DNA of 64,000 nt. Source: Nocardioides daejeonensis (lineage in GTDB: Bacteria; Actinomycetota; Actinomycetes; Propionibacteriales; Nocardioidaceae). The position numbers were made by a program, and so were the translations under genes. Each line of letters begins with the position of its first letter. The stretch's first letter is position 1. Where the stretch lies: the NCBI RefSeq assembly GCF_003194585.1, contig NZ_QHKZ01000005.1, positions 1-64,000 of the forward strand, given 5' to 3'. Shown in pieces: positions 56,876-64,000 of the stretch. The notes under the pieces were generated by a model. That model saw only the letters and a list, made by a program, of their open reading frames with translations, made no database searches and had not been told where the DNA came from.

Positions 56876-58174
56876 GTGGCACTGGTCAACGGCACGCCTG
56901 TCGACCTCGGTCCCCTCGGGCACGCATGGGTCACCAGCCTGATCGGCCAGGGTGGCCAGGGCTACGTCTACCTGGTGCAGCAGCAGACCGGTCGCCAGCT
57001 CGCGCTCAAGTGGTACCGCCCGGAGAGTGCCTCGCTCGACCAGCACCGCGAGATCCAGACGCTGGTGGAGTTCGGTACGCCGCACAACCGGTTCCTCTGG
57101 CCGCTCAGCGTGGCGCGGGTACCGGGCGACCCCGGCTTCGGCTACGTGATGGAGCTGCGCGACCGCCGCTACCTCGAGCTGTCGTGGCTCCTGGCCAACC
57201 GGCGTCCCGACGGTTCGCCGCTCTCGGTGAGCTTCGCGGCCACGATCAACCTCTGCCGGCAGCTGGCGTTCAGCTTCCTGCAGCTCCATGCCGGCGGGCT
57301 CTGCTATCGCGACATCTCCTTCGGCAACGTCTTCTTCGAGCCCGACAGCGGCGACGTGCTCATCTGCGACAACGACAACGTCGGCATCGACAACGGCACC
57401 GGGCGGGTGCTGGGCACCCCCTTCTTCATGGCGCCCGAGGTGGTCGCCGACCAGACCTTCCGCACGCTGCCCAACACCGACACAGACCGGCATTCGCTGG
57501 CGGTGCTGATGTTCTACGTGCTCTTCATGGGTCATCCGCTGGAGGGCGCGCTGACCGAGGGCGGGCTCCGGGACCAACCCTGGCTGCTGCAGCACTTCGG
57601 CACCGATCCGGTCTTCTGCATGGATCCCGAGCGCACGGACAACCGGCCGTCGGCGATCGTGCAGAACTACTGGAACCTCTACCCCGGCTTCCTGCGTGAG
57701 CTCTTCGTCGAGGCGTTCGGCCCCGGGCTGCGCGAGCCGAGCCGGCGCGTCACCGAAGGCCAGTGGATCAAGGCGATGGACCGGCTCGCCGACGCCATGG
57801 TGCGCTGCGCCTGTGGGACGACGGCGTTCTGGGACGCATCGGAGCCCGCTCGGTTCTGCCGCAACTGCGGTGCTCCCGTCGTGCCGGCGTACGTCGTCAG
57901 GATCGGTCGTCGTCGCGTGGCAGTGAGTGAGGTGGCGGCGATCCGCGCAGACCATCTCGTGCCCGGCGGTGATGACCCGCAGGCGTTGGCCACCTTCCAC
58001 CGGCATCCCCAGGACCCCTATCGCTGGGGGGTGTGCAACCGCACCGGCCAGACCTGGACGGCCACCTATCCGGGTGGCTCATCGGTCACCCTCGGCCCGG
58101 GCATGACCACGGACCTCACCGATGGTCTGATGCTGCAGACCCCGGCCGGCCCGATCCAGGTGGCGCGGGGGTGA
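56876..58174 (+). CDS. Protein kinase with C-terminal zinc ribbon (YegI/TerY-P triad type)
   Basis: This 432-residue protein has a Ser/Thr-kinase-like domain at about 15-300: glycine loop GQGGQGYVY (24-32), Lys45, catalytic loop YRDISFGNV with Asp146 and Asn151, and DND (165-167) in place of DFG. A zinc ribbon follows (Cys311, Cys313, Cys328, Cys331), then a C-terminal strand-rich domain of about 90 residues (possibly FHA-like). GTG start at 56876 with AAGGGGG upstream. With the divergent vWA and PP2C genes it forms a kinase-phosphatase-scaffold triad. Confidence 0.9.
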   Translation: MALVNGTPVDLGPLGHAWVTSLIGQGGQGYVYLVQQQTGRQLALKWYRPESASLDQHREIQTLVEFGTPHNRFLWPLSVARVPGDPGFGYVMELRDRRYLELSWLLANRRPDGSPLSVSFAATINLCRQLAFSFLQLHAGGLCYRDISFGNVFFEPDSGDVLICDNDNVGIDNGTGRVLGTPFFMAPEVVADQTFRTLPNTDTDRHSLAVLMFYVLFMGHPLEGALTEGGLRDQPWLLQHFGTDPVFCMDPERTDNRPSAIVQNYWNLYPGFLRELFVEAFGPGLREPSRRVTEGQWIKAMDRLADAMVRCACGTTAFWDASEPARFCRNCGAPVVPAYVVRIGRRRVAVSEVAAIRADHLVPGGDDPQALATFHRHPQDPYRWGVCNRTGQTWTATYPGGSSVTLGPGMTTDLTDGLMLQTPAGPIQVARG

Positions 58175-59391
58175 GCCGTCTCCGCGGGCTCGTGGTGACG
58201 TTGGCGGTGCTTCCGGTGTTGGCCGTGGGGAGCATCAGCGGCGCACCGGTCCACGCGGAGCCAGGCGCGTTCGCTCCCGGCGCCACGGCTGGCACCGAAA
58301 CGGGCGGCGGCGAGCAGACCTCCGATGGCCGCCCCGGCTGGCTGGTGCCGCGCCGACTGGCCAGGCAGGCGCCGCAGGATTCGAAGCGACGTACCTGGAA
58401 GGCCGCACGCGGCACCACCTACACCCGGTGGACCCGGCGTGACGGCCGCGGACCGGTGCGCATCCACGTGCTCTCGGTGAACCTGAAGCGCAAGGTGCGC
58501 ATCGACGCGATCACCCCGCCCCGCGTGGCCCAGCGGCGTACGGTCTCGGCGATGGTGCGGGACTCCCGGGCACTGGCCGGGGTCAACGGCGACTTCTTCG
58601 ACATCGCTGACACGGGCGCGCCGCTCGGGGTGACGGTCGCCGACGGCCGGCTGCGCAACGCACCGCTCTCCGGGTGGAACTACGCCCTGCAGCGGGTGGG
58701 GAAGCGGTGGGAGGTGGCGCCCGTCCAGCCGGTGCTGAAGGTCGCCGGTCGCCCGGATCTCGTCGTCACCAACCTCAACTCCCCGACCATCGCGGCCGGC
58801 GGCATCGGCCTCTACACCAAGGTGTGGGGCACCAGCCCGGGTGCCGCGGTGACGACGGGCCAGGAGCGGGTTCGTGAGGTGGTCGTCCGCCAGGGGCGGG
58901 TGCGGTCGAACCGGAGACGGCAGGTCTCCGGAGAGCCCGTGCGCGGCCAGGTGCTGATCGGACAGGGCGCCTCCGCCAAGGCGCTCAAGGCGCTCAAGAC
59001 CGGCACCCGGGTGCGCGTACGTCGCAAGGTCGCGCCGCGTACCGCCTTCGCGATCGGTGGGGACCGGCCCTTGGTGCTGGCCGGGCGTCGGGCGGTGATC
59101 GATGACCGGATCATGCATCCGCGGACGGCGGTCGGCATCGACCGGGACCGCCACCGGATGCTCCTCGTGGTCGTCGACGGCAGGAGCGCGGCAAGCCGCG
59201 GTCACACGATGGTGGAGCTGGCCGAGCTGATGCTGGAGCTCGGGGCCGACGACGCGCTCAACCTCGATGGCGGTGGCTCCTCGACGCTGGTGGCGCGCAA
59301 CCGCAAGGGGCGGATGGGCGTGCGCAATGCGCCCTCCGACGGTGCTCAGCGCTCGGTGCCGAACGGGATCGGGGTGTTCGCCCGCCGGTGA
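58171..59391 (+). CDS. Secreted phosphodiester glycosidase-like (NAGPA domain) protein
   Basis: This 406-residue protein has a signal peptide (RLRGLVVTLAVLPVLAVGSISGAPVHA) and a NAGPA-like domain from about 110, shown by GVNGDFFDI and the C-terminal DDALNLDGGGSSTLV signature. Such proteins hydrolyse or transfer N-acetylglucosamine-1-phosphodiester groups, or act in exopolysaccharide metabolism. The GTG overlaps the kinase stop (GTGA), so the two may be co-expressed, although this protein is extracellular. Confidence 0.88.
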   Translation: MSRLRGLVVTLAVLPVLAVGSISGAPVHAEPGAFAPGATAGTETGGGEQTSDGRPGWLVPRRLARQAPQDSKRRTWKAARGTTYTRWTRRDGRGPVRIHVLSVNLKRKVRIDAITPPRVAQRRTVSAMVRDSRALAGVNGDFFDIADTGAPLGVTVADGRLRNAPLSGWNYALQRVGKRWEVAPVQPVLKVAGRPDLVVTNLNSPTIAAGGIGLYTKVWGTSPGAAVTTGQERVREVVVRQGRVRSNRRRQVSGEPVRGQVLIGQGASAKALKALKTGTRVRVRRKVAPRTAFAIGGDRPLVLAGRRAVIDDRIMHPRTAVGIDRDRHRMLLVVVDGRSAASRGHTMVELAELMLELGADDALNLDGGGSSTLVARNRKGRMGVRNAPSDGAQRSVPNGIGVFARR

Positions 59392-59426
59392 CGCCCTTCG
59401 CTCCGGTTTTACAAACCGATCCCTAT

Positions 59427-59443
59427 TGTCAAGATGCTTGACA
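59427..59443. promoter_or_regulatory. 7-3-7 inverted repeat in alkB promoter, probable TetR site
   Basis: TGTCAAG (59427-59433) and CTTGACA (59437-59443) are perfect inverted repeats around ATG. The right arm contains TTGACA, a -35 hexamer. A weaker outer pair (TTTTACAAA near 59407, TTGTGTAAA near 59454) flanks it. It probably binds the TetR encoded at the end of the operon. Confidence 0.65.
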
Positions 59444-59507
59444 TCTCCTAGCCTTGTGTAAAGCGGTGCCGATCACATCCGGCGCCGGCGAGCACGAGGA
59501 GGCCACG

Positions 59508-60950
59508 ATGGCTGAGGTAGGCACCGGGACCATTCCCGAGGGTTCGACCGAGCAGTGGAAGGACAAGAAGCGCTATCTGTGGCTGATCGGCCTGGTAGTG
59601 CCGTCGTTGGCGTTCGTCGCCATCGGCCTGCACGAGTGGACCGGCTGGACCGTCTGGTTCTGGATCGGCCCGGTCGTGGTGCTCGGTGTGGTGCCGGCGA
59701 TCGACCTGTTCATCGGCCTGGACCGCTCCAACCCGCCGGACGACGTGATCGAGCAGCTCGAGAACGACAAGTACTACCGGTGGATCACCTACTTCTTCCT
59801 GCCGATCCAGTACGCCGGCTTCATCGCCGCGTTCTACCTCCTCGCCACGGCTGACTACTCGGTGCTGGCGAAGGTCGGGCTGGCGATCTCGATCGGCTTC
59901 GTCGGCGGCATCGGTATCAACACCGCCCACGAGTTGGGTCACAAGAAGGAGAGCCACGAGCGTTGGCTCTCCAAGATCGCCCTGGCACAGGTCGCCTACG
60001 GTCACTTCTACATCGAGCACAACCGCGGTCACCACGTGCGGGTCGCCACTCCCGAGGACCCGGCCAGCAGCCGGATGGGCGAGAACTTCTACCAGTTCTG
60101 GCCGCGTACGGTCGGTGGCTCGCTGAAGTCGGCCTGGCACCTGGAGAAGAAGCGCTATGCCCGCAAGGGGCAGCACCCGTTCCGTCTCGGCAACGACGTG
60201 CTCAACGCCTGGATCATGACCGCGGTGCTGTGGGGCGGCCTGATCGCCTGGCTCGGCGTCGGGATCCTGCCGTACCTGATCCTGCAGGCGGTGATGGGCT
60301 TCTCGCTCCTCGAGGTCGTGAACTACATGGAGCACTACGGCATGCTGCGGCAGAAGGTCGGCCGCGCGGGCAAGGAGCGCTACGAGCGGGTGCTCCCGTC
60401 GCACTCGTGGAACTCCAACAACATCGCCACCAACGTGCTGCTCTACCACCTGCAGCGGCACAGCGACCACCACGCCAACCCGACCCGGCGCTACCAGACG
60501 CTGCGGGACTTCGAGGAGTCCCCGGTGCTGCCCACCGGCTACGCCGGCATGATCGTGCTCGCCCTGTTCCCGCCCCTGTGGCGGCGAGTGATGGACCCGC
60601 GGGTGATCGCGCACTACGACGGGGACCTGACGAAGGCCAACATCACTCCGCGCAAGCGCGACAAGATCCTCGCCAAGTACGGCGTCGCCATGAGCGCCGA
60701 GGCAGCGTCGGCTGCTGCCCGTGAAGACGCGGCCGCCGCTGCTGCGGCCGCGGCGCTCGCGCAGGTCGACGAGGTGTTGGCGGCGAAGTGTCCCGGGTGT
60801 GAGTACGTCTACGAGGTGGCCGCCGGCAACGAGCTGGAGGGCTTCGCGGCCGGTACGGCGTGGGCCGACATCCCCGACGACTGGTGCTGTCCCGACTGCG
60901 GGGTGCGCGAGAAGGTCGACTTCGTGCCGGTCGCTCCGGCGGTGGCCTGA
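59508..60950 (+). CDS. alkB: Alkane 1-monooxygenase fused to rubredoxin
   Basis: This 480-residue AlkB has six hydrophobic segments and the three histidine boxes of the di-iron site: HELGH (141-145), EHNRGHH (170-176) and LQRHSDHH (315-322), plus NYMEHYG (272-278). An alanine-rich linker (about 396-420) joins a C-terminal rubredoxin with iron ligands Cys428, Cys431, Cys461 and Cys464. The enzyme hydroxylates a terminal methyl group of medium or long alkanes. Fusion of the electron carrier is known in Nocardioides, Dietzia and relatives. GAGGAGG precedes the ATG. It overlaps the ferredoxin gene by one base. Confidence 0.96.
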   Translation: MAEVGTGTIPEGSTEQWKDKKRYLWLIGLVVPSLAFVAIGLHEWTGWTVWFWIGPVVVLGVVPAIDLFIGLDRSNPPDDVIEQLENDKYYRWITYFFLPIQYAGFIAAFYLLATADYSVLAKVGLAISIGFVGGIGINTAHELGHKKESHERWLSKIALAQVAYGHFYIEHNRGHHVRVATPEDPASSRMGENFYQFWPRTVGGSLKSAWHLEKKRYARKGQHPFRLGNDVLNAWIMTAVLWGGLIAWLGVGILPYLILQAVMGFSLLEVVNYMEHYGMLRQKVGRAGKERYERVLPSHSWNSNNIATNVLLYHLQRHSDHHANPTRRYQTLRDFEESPVLPTGYAGMIVLALFPPLWRRVMDPRVIAHYDGDLTKANITPRKRDKILAKYGVAMSAEAASAAAREDAAAAAAAAALAQVDEVLAAKCPGCEYVYEVAAGNELEGFAAGTAWADIPDDWCCPDCGVREKVDFVPVAPAVA

Positions 60951-61141
60951 TGAGGATCACCGTCGACCGTGACAAGTGCGAGGGGCTGGGGATGTGCCAG
61001 TCGATGGCCGATGACTACTTCGAGCTCGATGACGACGACGAGCTGACGATCCTCGACGACACGCCGGCCGAGGCGGATCGGGCGCACGTCTTCGCCGCCG
61101 TGCAGTCCTGCCCCGTCCTCGCCCTCACCCTCGAGGGGTGA
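60950..61141 (+). CDS. Small ferredoxin of the alkane hydroxylase operon
   Basis: This 63-residue ferredoxin has Cys10, Cys16 (C-x5-C) and Cys54 before proline, the [3Fe-4S]-type ligand set, with a very acidic middle (ELDDDDELTILDD). It is translationally coupled to alkB-rubredoxin (TGATG). It is similar in length and layout to the P450 ferredoxin at 24734. It may carry electrons to the fused rubredoxin, or serve another oxygenase. Confidence 0.9.
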   Translation: MRITVDRDKCEGLGMCQSMADDYFELDDDDELTILDDTPAEADRAHVFAAVQSCPVLALTLEG

Positions 61142-61167
61142 TCCCCACGGCGCCTAGACTTGGGACC

Positions 61168-61746
61168 ATGGTCGCCGAGCACCTGGACATCCCGCTGACG
61201 CTGCGCGACCGAATCGTCGCGGCTGCCTCGGAGATGACCACCACCTCAGGGTGGGCCTCGGTGACCATGGCCAAGTTGGCGGACGTGGTCGGCGTCAGCC
61301 GGCAGACCGTCTACAACGAGGTCGGTGGCAAGCCGGCATTGGCCGAGGCCATGGTGATGGACGAGCTCGCTCGCTTCCTCGAAGTGGTCAATCAGGCCTT
61401 CGACAAGCACGACGACCTGGTGTTGGCCATCCGCGACGCGGCCTGCTCGGTGCTCGAGTTCGCCGACGACAACACCCTGCTCCATGCGATCGTGTCTGCC
61501 ACGCATGGTGCTGACACCGAGCTGCTGCCGCTGCTGACCACCAACTCCCAGTCGCTGCTCTCGGTCGCCAAGGTGGTGCTGTTGGAGCGGGTGCAGGGCC
61601 GAGAGACCGGCTTGGACCTACGGCAGCTCGAGATTGCGATCGACATGGTGGTGCGCGTGGTGCTCAGCCATGTCATGCAGCCCTCCGCCACTCCGGCGGA
61701 GACCGCCGACGGGATCGCCTGGATGGCCTCGCGCGTCCTCGGCTGA
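61168..61746 (+). CDS. TetR-family regulator of the alkB operon
   Basis: This 192-residue TetR protein has an HTH at about 28-60 (WASVTMAKLADVVGVSRQTVYNEVGGK) and a helical ligand domain. TAGACT lies seven bases before the ATG at 61168, so it may also be made from a leaderless message; a GTG at 61138 overlapping the ferredoxin stop (GTGA) is the alternative. It probably represses the alkB operon through the palindrome at 59427 and senses an alkane or fatty acid derivative. Confidence 0.9.
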   Translation: MVAEHLDIPLTLRDRIVAAASEMTTTSGWASVTMAKLADVVGVSRQTVYNEVGGKPALAEAMVMDELARFLEVVNQAFDKHDDLVLAIRDAACSVLEFADDNTLLHAIVSATHGADTELLPLLTTNSQSLLSVAKVVLLERVQGRETGLDLRQLEIAIDMVVRVVLSHVMQPSATPAETADGIAWMASRVLG

Positions 61747-61758
61747 CCCTCGACACCG

Positions 61759-61791
61759 GTGGTCGAGCCCTTCGACAGGCTCAGGAACCAC
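61759..61791. repeat. REP-like element
   Basis: GTGGTCGAGCCCTTCGACAGG followed by CTCAGGAACCAC forms a degenerate inverted repeat of the same family as the other intergenic elements. It lies between the TetR and M15 peptidase genes. Confidence 0.7.
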
Positions 61792-61872
61792 CTGTCGAGC
61801 CCCGTCCCGCCGAGAACCCTGCGGCCCAAGCCGGAGCGACATATCCTCTCCCGCAGGGGTGAGGGAGGAACC

Positions 61873-63090
61873 ATGGGGAGTCGACGACGTACACGTGCGG
61901 TGGCGGCAGGTGCGTTGTGCCTGGCCACGCTGCTCGCCTCCTGTGGCGATGCAGGCAAGGACGAGGGCAAGACCTCGGAGCGTCCCACCACGCCGGCGGC
62001 CTCTCCTGCAGCCTCATCGACGCTCACCCCGGCAGACCCCGACCACGCCGTCGATCCGCCGGGCCCGCTCACCGAGGCACTGCGCTCGGCAGACATCCTG
62101 CTGGTGGGCCTGGAGAAGGCGCCGCTGGAGCCGGGGCTGGTCGCCCAGGTCAGGAAGCTCAAGGGCGTGCAGGCGACTGAGCTCTTCGATCTCGGCAACG
62201 TGGCGATCGAGAACCGGGTGCTCAACGTCGCAGCGGTGGACCCGGGTGGCTACCGACGTTTCACCCAGGCCGCGCAGGCGGAGGACCTGTGGTCCCGCGT
62301 GGCAGGTGGTGAGCTGGCGATCGGGCAGAAGCTCGCCGACAAGATCCAGGACGACGAGTCGTTCGTGAAGCTCGGCAACGACAAGGATGCGCCTCGGGTC
62401 CACGTCGGCGCGTACGCCGACCAGGTGCTCACGATCGACATGGTGGTCAACCGTGCCTGGGGCCAGGAGCTCGGGATCGTGCGGGACAACGCGATGCTGA
62501 TCTCGACAGGTGCGGCCTCCCCGCAAGCGGTACGCAAGCGTCTCGACAAGGTGGTCGGCAAGACCGCGGCGATCCAGATGATCGACGTGGTCGCCCGCTA
62601 CGGCATCGACCCGGATGCCACCCAGACGGCGTACCTCACCGGTGGCTCGGTGGCGCAGGCCGTCGGCTCCTTCTCCTACCGTGTCCTCGGCGGTGGCCGG
62701 ATTGCCCCTGACCCGGCCTGGGTCAAAGCCAACATCCGTACCGAGGCGGTACCGATCCTCGGCAACGTGACCTGCCATCGGGTGGTGATCCCGCAGCTGC
62801 GTGCGGCGCTGCTCGAAGTCGTGCAGCGCGGCCTGGCCGACCGGATCCATCCGGGCGAGTACGCCGGCTGCTACTACCCTCGCTTCATCGCCGGCAGCAG
62901 CTCTCTCTCCTTGCACTCCTTCGGTATCGCGCTCGATCTCAACGTGCCCGGCAACCAGCGCGGCACCGTCGGCGAGATGGACCGCACCGTCGTCTCCATC
63001 TTCAAGAAGTGGGGTTTCGCCTGGGGCGGCGACTGGAAGTGGACCGACCCCATGCACTTCGAGATGAACGCCCTGGTCGATCCGCGCTAG
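61873..63090 (+). CDS. M15-family D,D-carboxypeptidase-like lipoprotein
   Basis: This 405-residue protein has a signal peptide and lipobox LLASC (Cys about residue 24) and a threonine/proline-rich linker, then a long N-terminal domain of unknown type. The C-terminus (about 300-405) is an M15 VanY-like peptidase with SLHSFGIALDLN and WTDPMHFE supplying His, Asp and His zinc ligands. It likely trims cell-wall peptides. GGAGG precedes the ATG at 61873. Confidence 0.89.
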   Translation: MGSRRRTRAVAAGALCLATLLASCGDAGKDEGKTSERPTTPAASPAASSTLTPADPDHAVDPPGPLTEALRSADILLVGLEKAPLEPGLVAQVRKLKGVQATELFDLGNVAIENRVLNVAAVDPGGYRRFTQAAQAEDLWSRVAGGELAIGQKLADKIQDDESFVKLGNDKDAPRVHVGAYADQVLTIDMVVNRAWGQELGIVRDNAMLISTGAASPQAVRKRLDKVVGKTAAIQMIDVVARYGIDPDATQTAYLTGGSVAQAVGSFSYRVLGGGRIAPDPAWVKANIRTEAVPILGNVTCHRVVIPQLRAALLEVVQRGLADRIHPGEYAGCYYPRFIAGSSSLSLHSFGIALDLNVPGNQRGTVGEMDRTVVSIFKKWGFAWGGDWKWTDPMHFEMNALVDPR

Positions 63091-63116
63091 TACGGCGGTC
63101 ACGCTAGGGTCGCGAC

Positions 63117-64000
63117 ATGCGTGCTGTGCAGGTGACCCGTCTCGACGGACCCCAAGCCCTGGAGATCAACGACGTCGCGGCCCCGCAGCCGGCGGCCCAT
63201 GAGGTGCTCATCGACGTGCATCGCGTCGGTATCTCCTTTCCTGACCTGCTGCTGAGCCGCGGGCAGTACCAGCTCAAGCCGGAGCTCCCCTTCACGCCGG
63301 GCGTCGACATCGCCGGCACCGTTGCCGCCGACGGCAATGGCTTCACGGCGGGGCAGCGAGTGGCCGCGGTCGTGCCTTACGGCGGCGGCGCCGAGCAGGT
63401 CGCGGTGCCGGCCATGTTCACCTTCCCGCTGCCGGACCGGCTCGACTACGAGCAGGGTGCGGCGCTGCCGATGAACTATCTGACGGCAGAGTTCGCGCTC
63501 GCCGAGCGGGCCGGGCTGCGCTCCGGAGAGACAGTGCTCGTGCACGGCGCCGCGGGTGGCGTCGGCACCGCGACGCTGCAGGTGGCCAAGGGGCTGGGTG
63601 CCACCACCATCGGTGTGGTCTCGACCGAGGAGAAGGCCGAGTTCGCGCGAGCAGCCGGTGCGGACCACACCGTGCTGGTCGACGGCTTCAAGGACCGGGT
63701 CAAGGAGCTCACGGGCGGCCAGGGCGTCGACGTCGTCCTCGACGTGGTGGGCGGTGACATCTTCACCGACTCCCTGCGCTGCCTCGGCTCGCAGGGTCGG
63801 CTGCTGGTCGTCGGGTTTGCGGCCGGCCAGGGCATCCCCGAGGTCAAGGTCAACCGCCTGCTGCTCAACAACACGGACGTCCGTGGCGTCGGCTGGGGAG
63901 AGTACGCGATGAAGCGCCCTGGCTACATGCAGGAGCAGTGGCAGCGTCTGCTCCCGCTCATGGAGGACGGCACCATCACGCCGCCGGTGGGCAAGGTCTA
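63117..64000 (+). CDS. MDR NADPH:quinone oxidoreductase (partial at right edge)
   Basis: This gene runs off the right edge; 294 residues are visible. It is a zinc-less MDR protein with GISFPDLLLSRGQYQ, the NADPH motif VHGAAGGVGTATLQVA and GVDVVLDVVGG. It is paralogous to the 8565 gene. TAGGGT at 63105-63110 lies six bases upstream of the ATG, a -10 at leaderless spacing. Quinone or enone reduction is inferred from the family. Confidence 0.92.
   Translation, partial: MRAVQVTRLDGPQALEINDVAAPQPAAHEVLIDVHRVGISFPDLLLSRGQYQLKPELPFTPGVDIAGTVAADGNGFTAGQRVAAVVPYGGGAEQVAVPAMFTFPLPDRLDYEQGAALPMNYLTAEFALAERAGLRSGETVLVHGAAGGVGTATLQVAKGLGATTIGVVSTEEKAEFARAAGADHTVLVDGFKDRVKELTGGQGVDVVLDVVGGDIFTDSLRCLGSQGRLLVVGFAAGQGIPEVKVNRLLLNNTDVRGVGWGEYAMKRPGYMQEQWQRLLPLMEDGTITPPVGKV

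Noticed and set aside
1-64000. tRNA, rRNA, insertion sequences, integrases or attachment sites
   Set aside because: None could be recognised on either strand; composition is even and no flanking direct repeats of an island were found.

Overview
The window is high-GC DNA from a single chromosome with dense, often overlapping genes (ATGA, GTGA and TGATG junctions), frequent GTG/TTG starts and several apparently leaderless promoters. The F420-dependent LLM oxidoreductase, the KorAB 2-oxoacid:ferredoxin oxidoreductase, many acyl-CoA enzymes, a rubredoxin-fused AlkB, and the intergenic repeat built on GGTCGAGCTTGTCGAGACC all point to an actinobacterium of the Nocardioides type. The genus is an inference. 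No rRNA, tRNA, CRISPR array, transposase or phage gene was found, and no gene-free stretch exceeds 300 bases.

Bases 1 to about 46,600 form one large catabolic island for a CoA-activated, probably alicyclic or branched carboxylic acid. From left to right it holds: korA-ferredoxin-korB (minus); a short-chain dehydrogenase (SDR); an old-yellow-enzyme/dienoyl-CoA-reductase-like protein; a double-domain acyl-CoA dehydrogenase with an SDR; an acyl-CoA ligase with a quinone-reductase-like MDR protein; an LLM oxidoreductase; a ferredoxin reductase with a SnoaL-like protein; an aldehyde dehydrogenase-SDR-ADP-forming acyl-CoA synthetase run; and another SDR. The central operon (20015-30108) runs from uptake to carbon-carbon cleavage: TRAP transporter dctPQM, cytochrome P450, its ferredoxin, two family III CoA-transferases, two MaoC-type hydratase subunits, an Ltp2-like thiolase-fold protein without the thiolase cysteine, and a DUF35 protein. 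It is followed by a zinc alcohol dehydrogenase; a MenB/BadI-like hydrolase-CoA ligase-CitE-like lyase operon; a thiolase-SDR-enoyl-CoA hydratase operon; an acyl-CoA dehydrogenase pair-SDR-amidohydrolase operon; and a Baeyer-Villiger monooxygenase-CoA-transferase-esterase-FadR-type regulator operon.

The proposed logic is import by TRAP; hydroxylation by the P450 with its ferredoxin and ferredoxin reductase; thioester formation by ligases or CoA-transferases; dehydrogenation; hydration by a heteromeric MaoC enzyme; retro-aldol cleavage; ring opening by the MenB/BadI-like enzyme or the Baeyer-Villiger enzyme; and thiolysis. KorAB would feed electrons to ferredoxin. The substrate is not known. 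Six promoters in the island share an 18-base A/T-rich box, which suggests one regulon, possibly under the FadR/GntR-type regulator at 42040-42780.

Bases 46,600-64,000 look like ordinary chromosome with a few notable units: small membrane proteins with a divergent leaderless promoter pair, a NYN-domain protein, a TetR-MMPL exporter operon, an ACT-fused malic enzyme, a secreted beta-propeller protein, a PP2C phosphatase-vWA-kinase triad resembling TerY-P/YegIKL systems, a phosphodiester glycosidase-like protein, an alkane hydroxylase operon (alkB-rubredoxin fusion, ferredoxin, TetR), an M15 peptidase lipoprotein and a partial MDR oxidoreductase.
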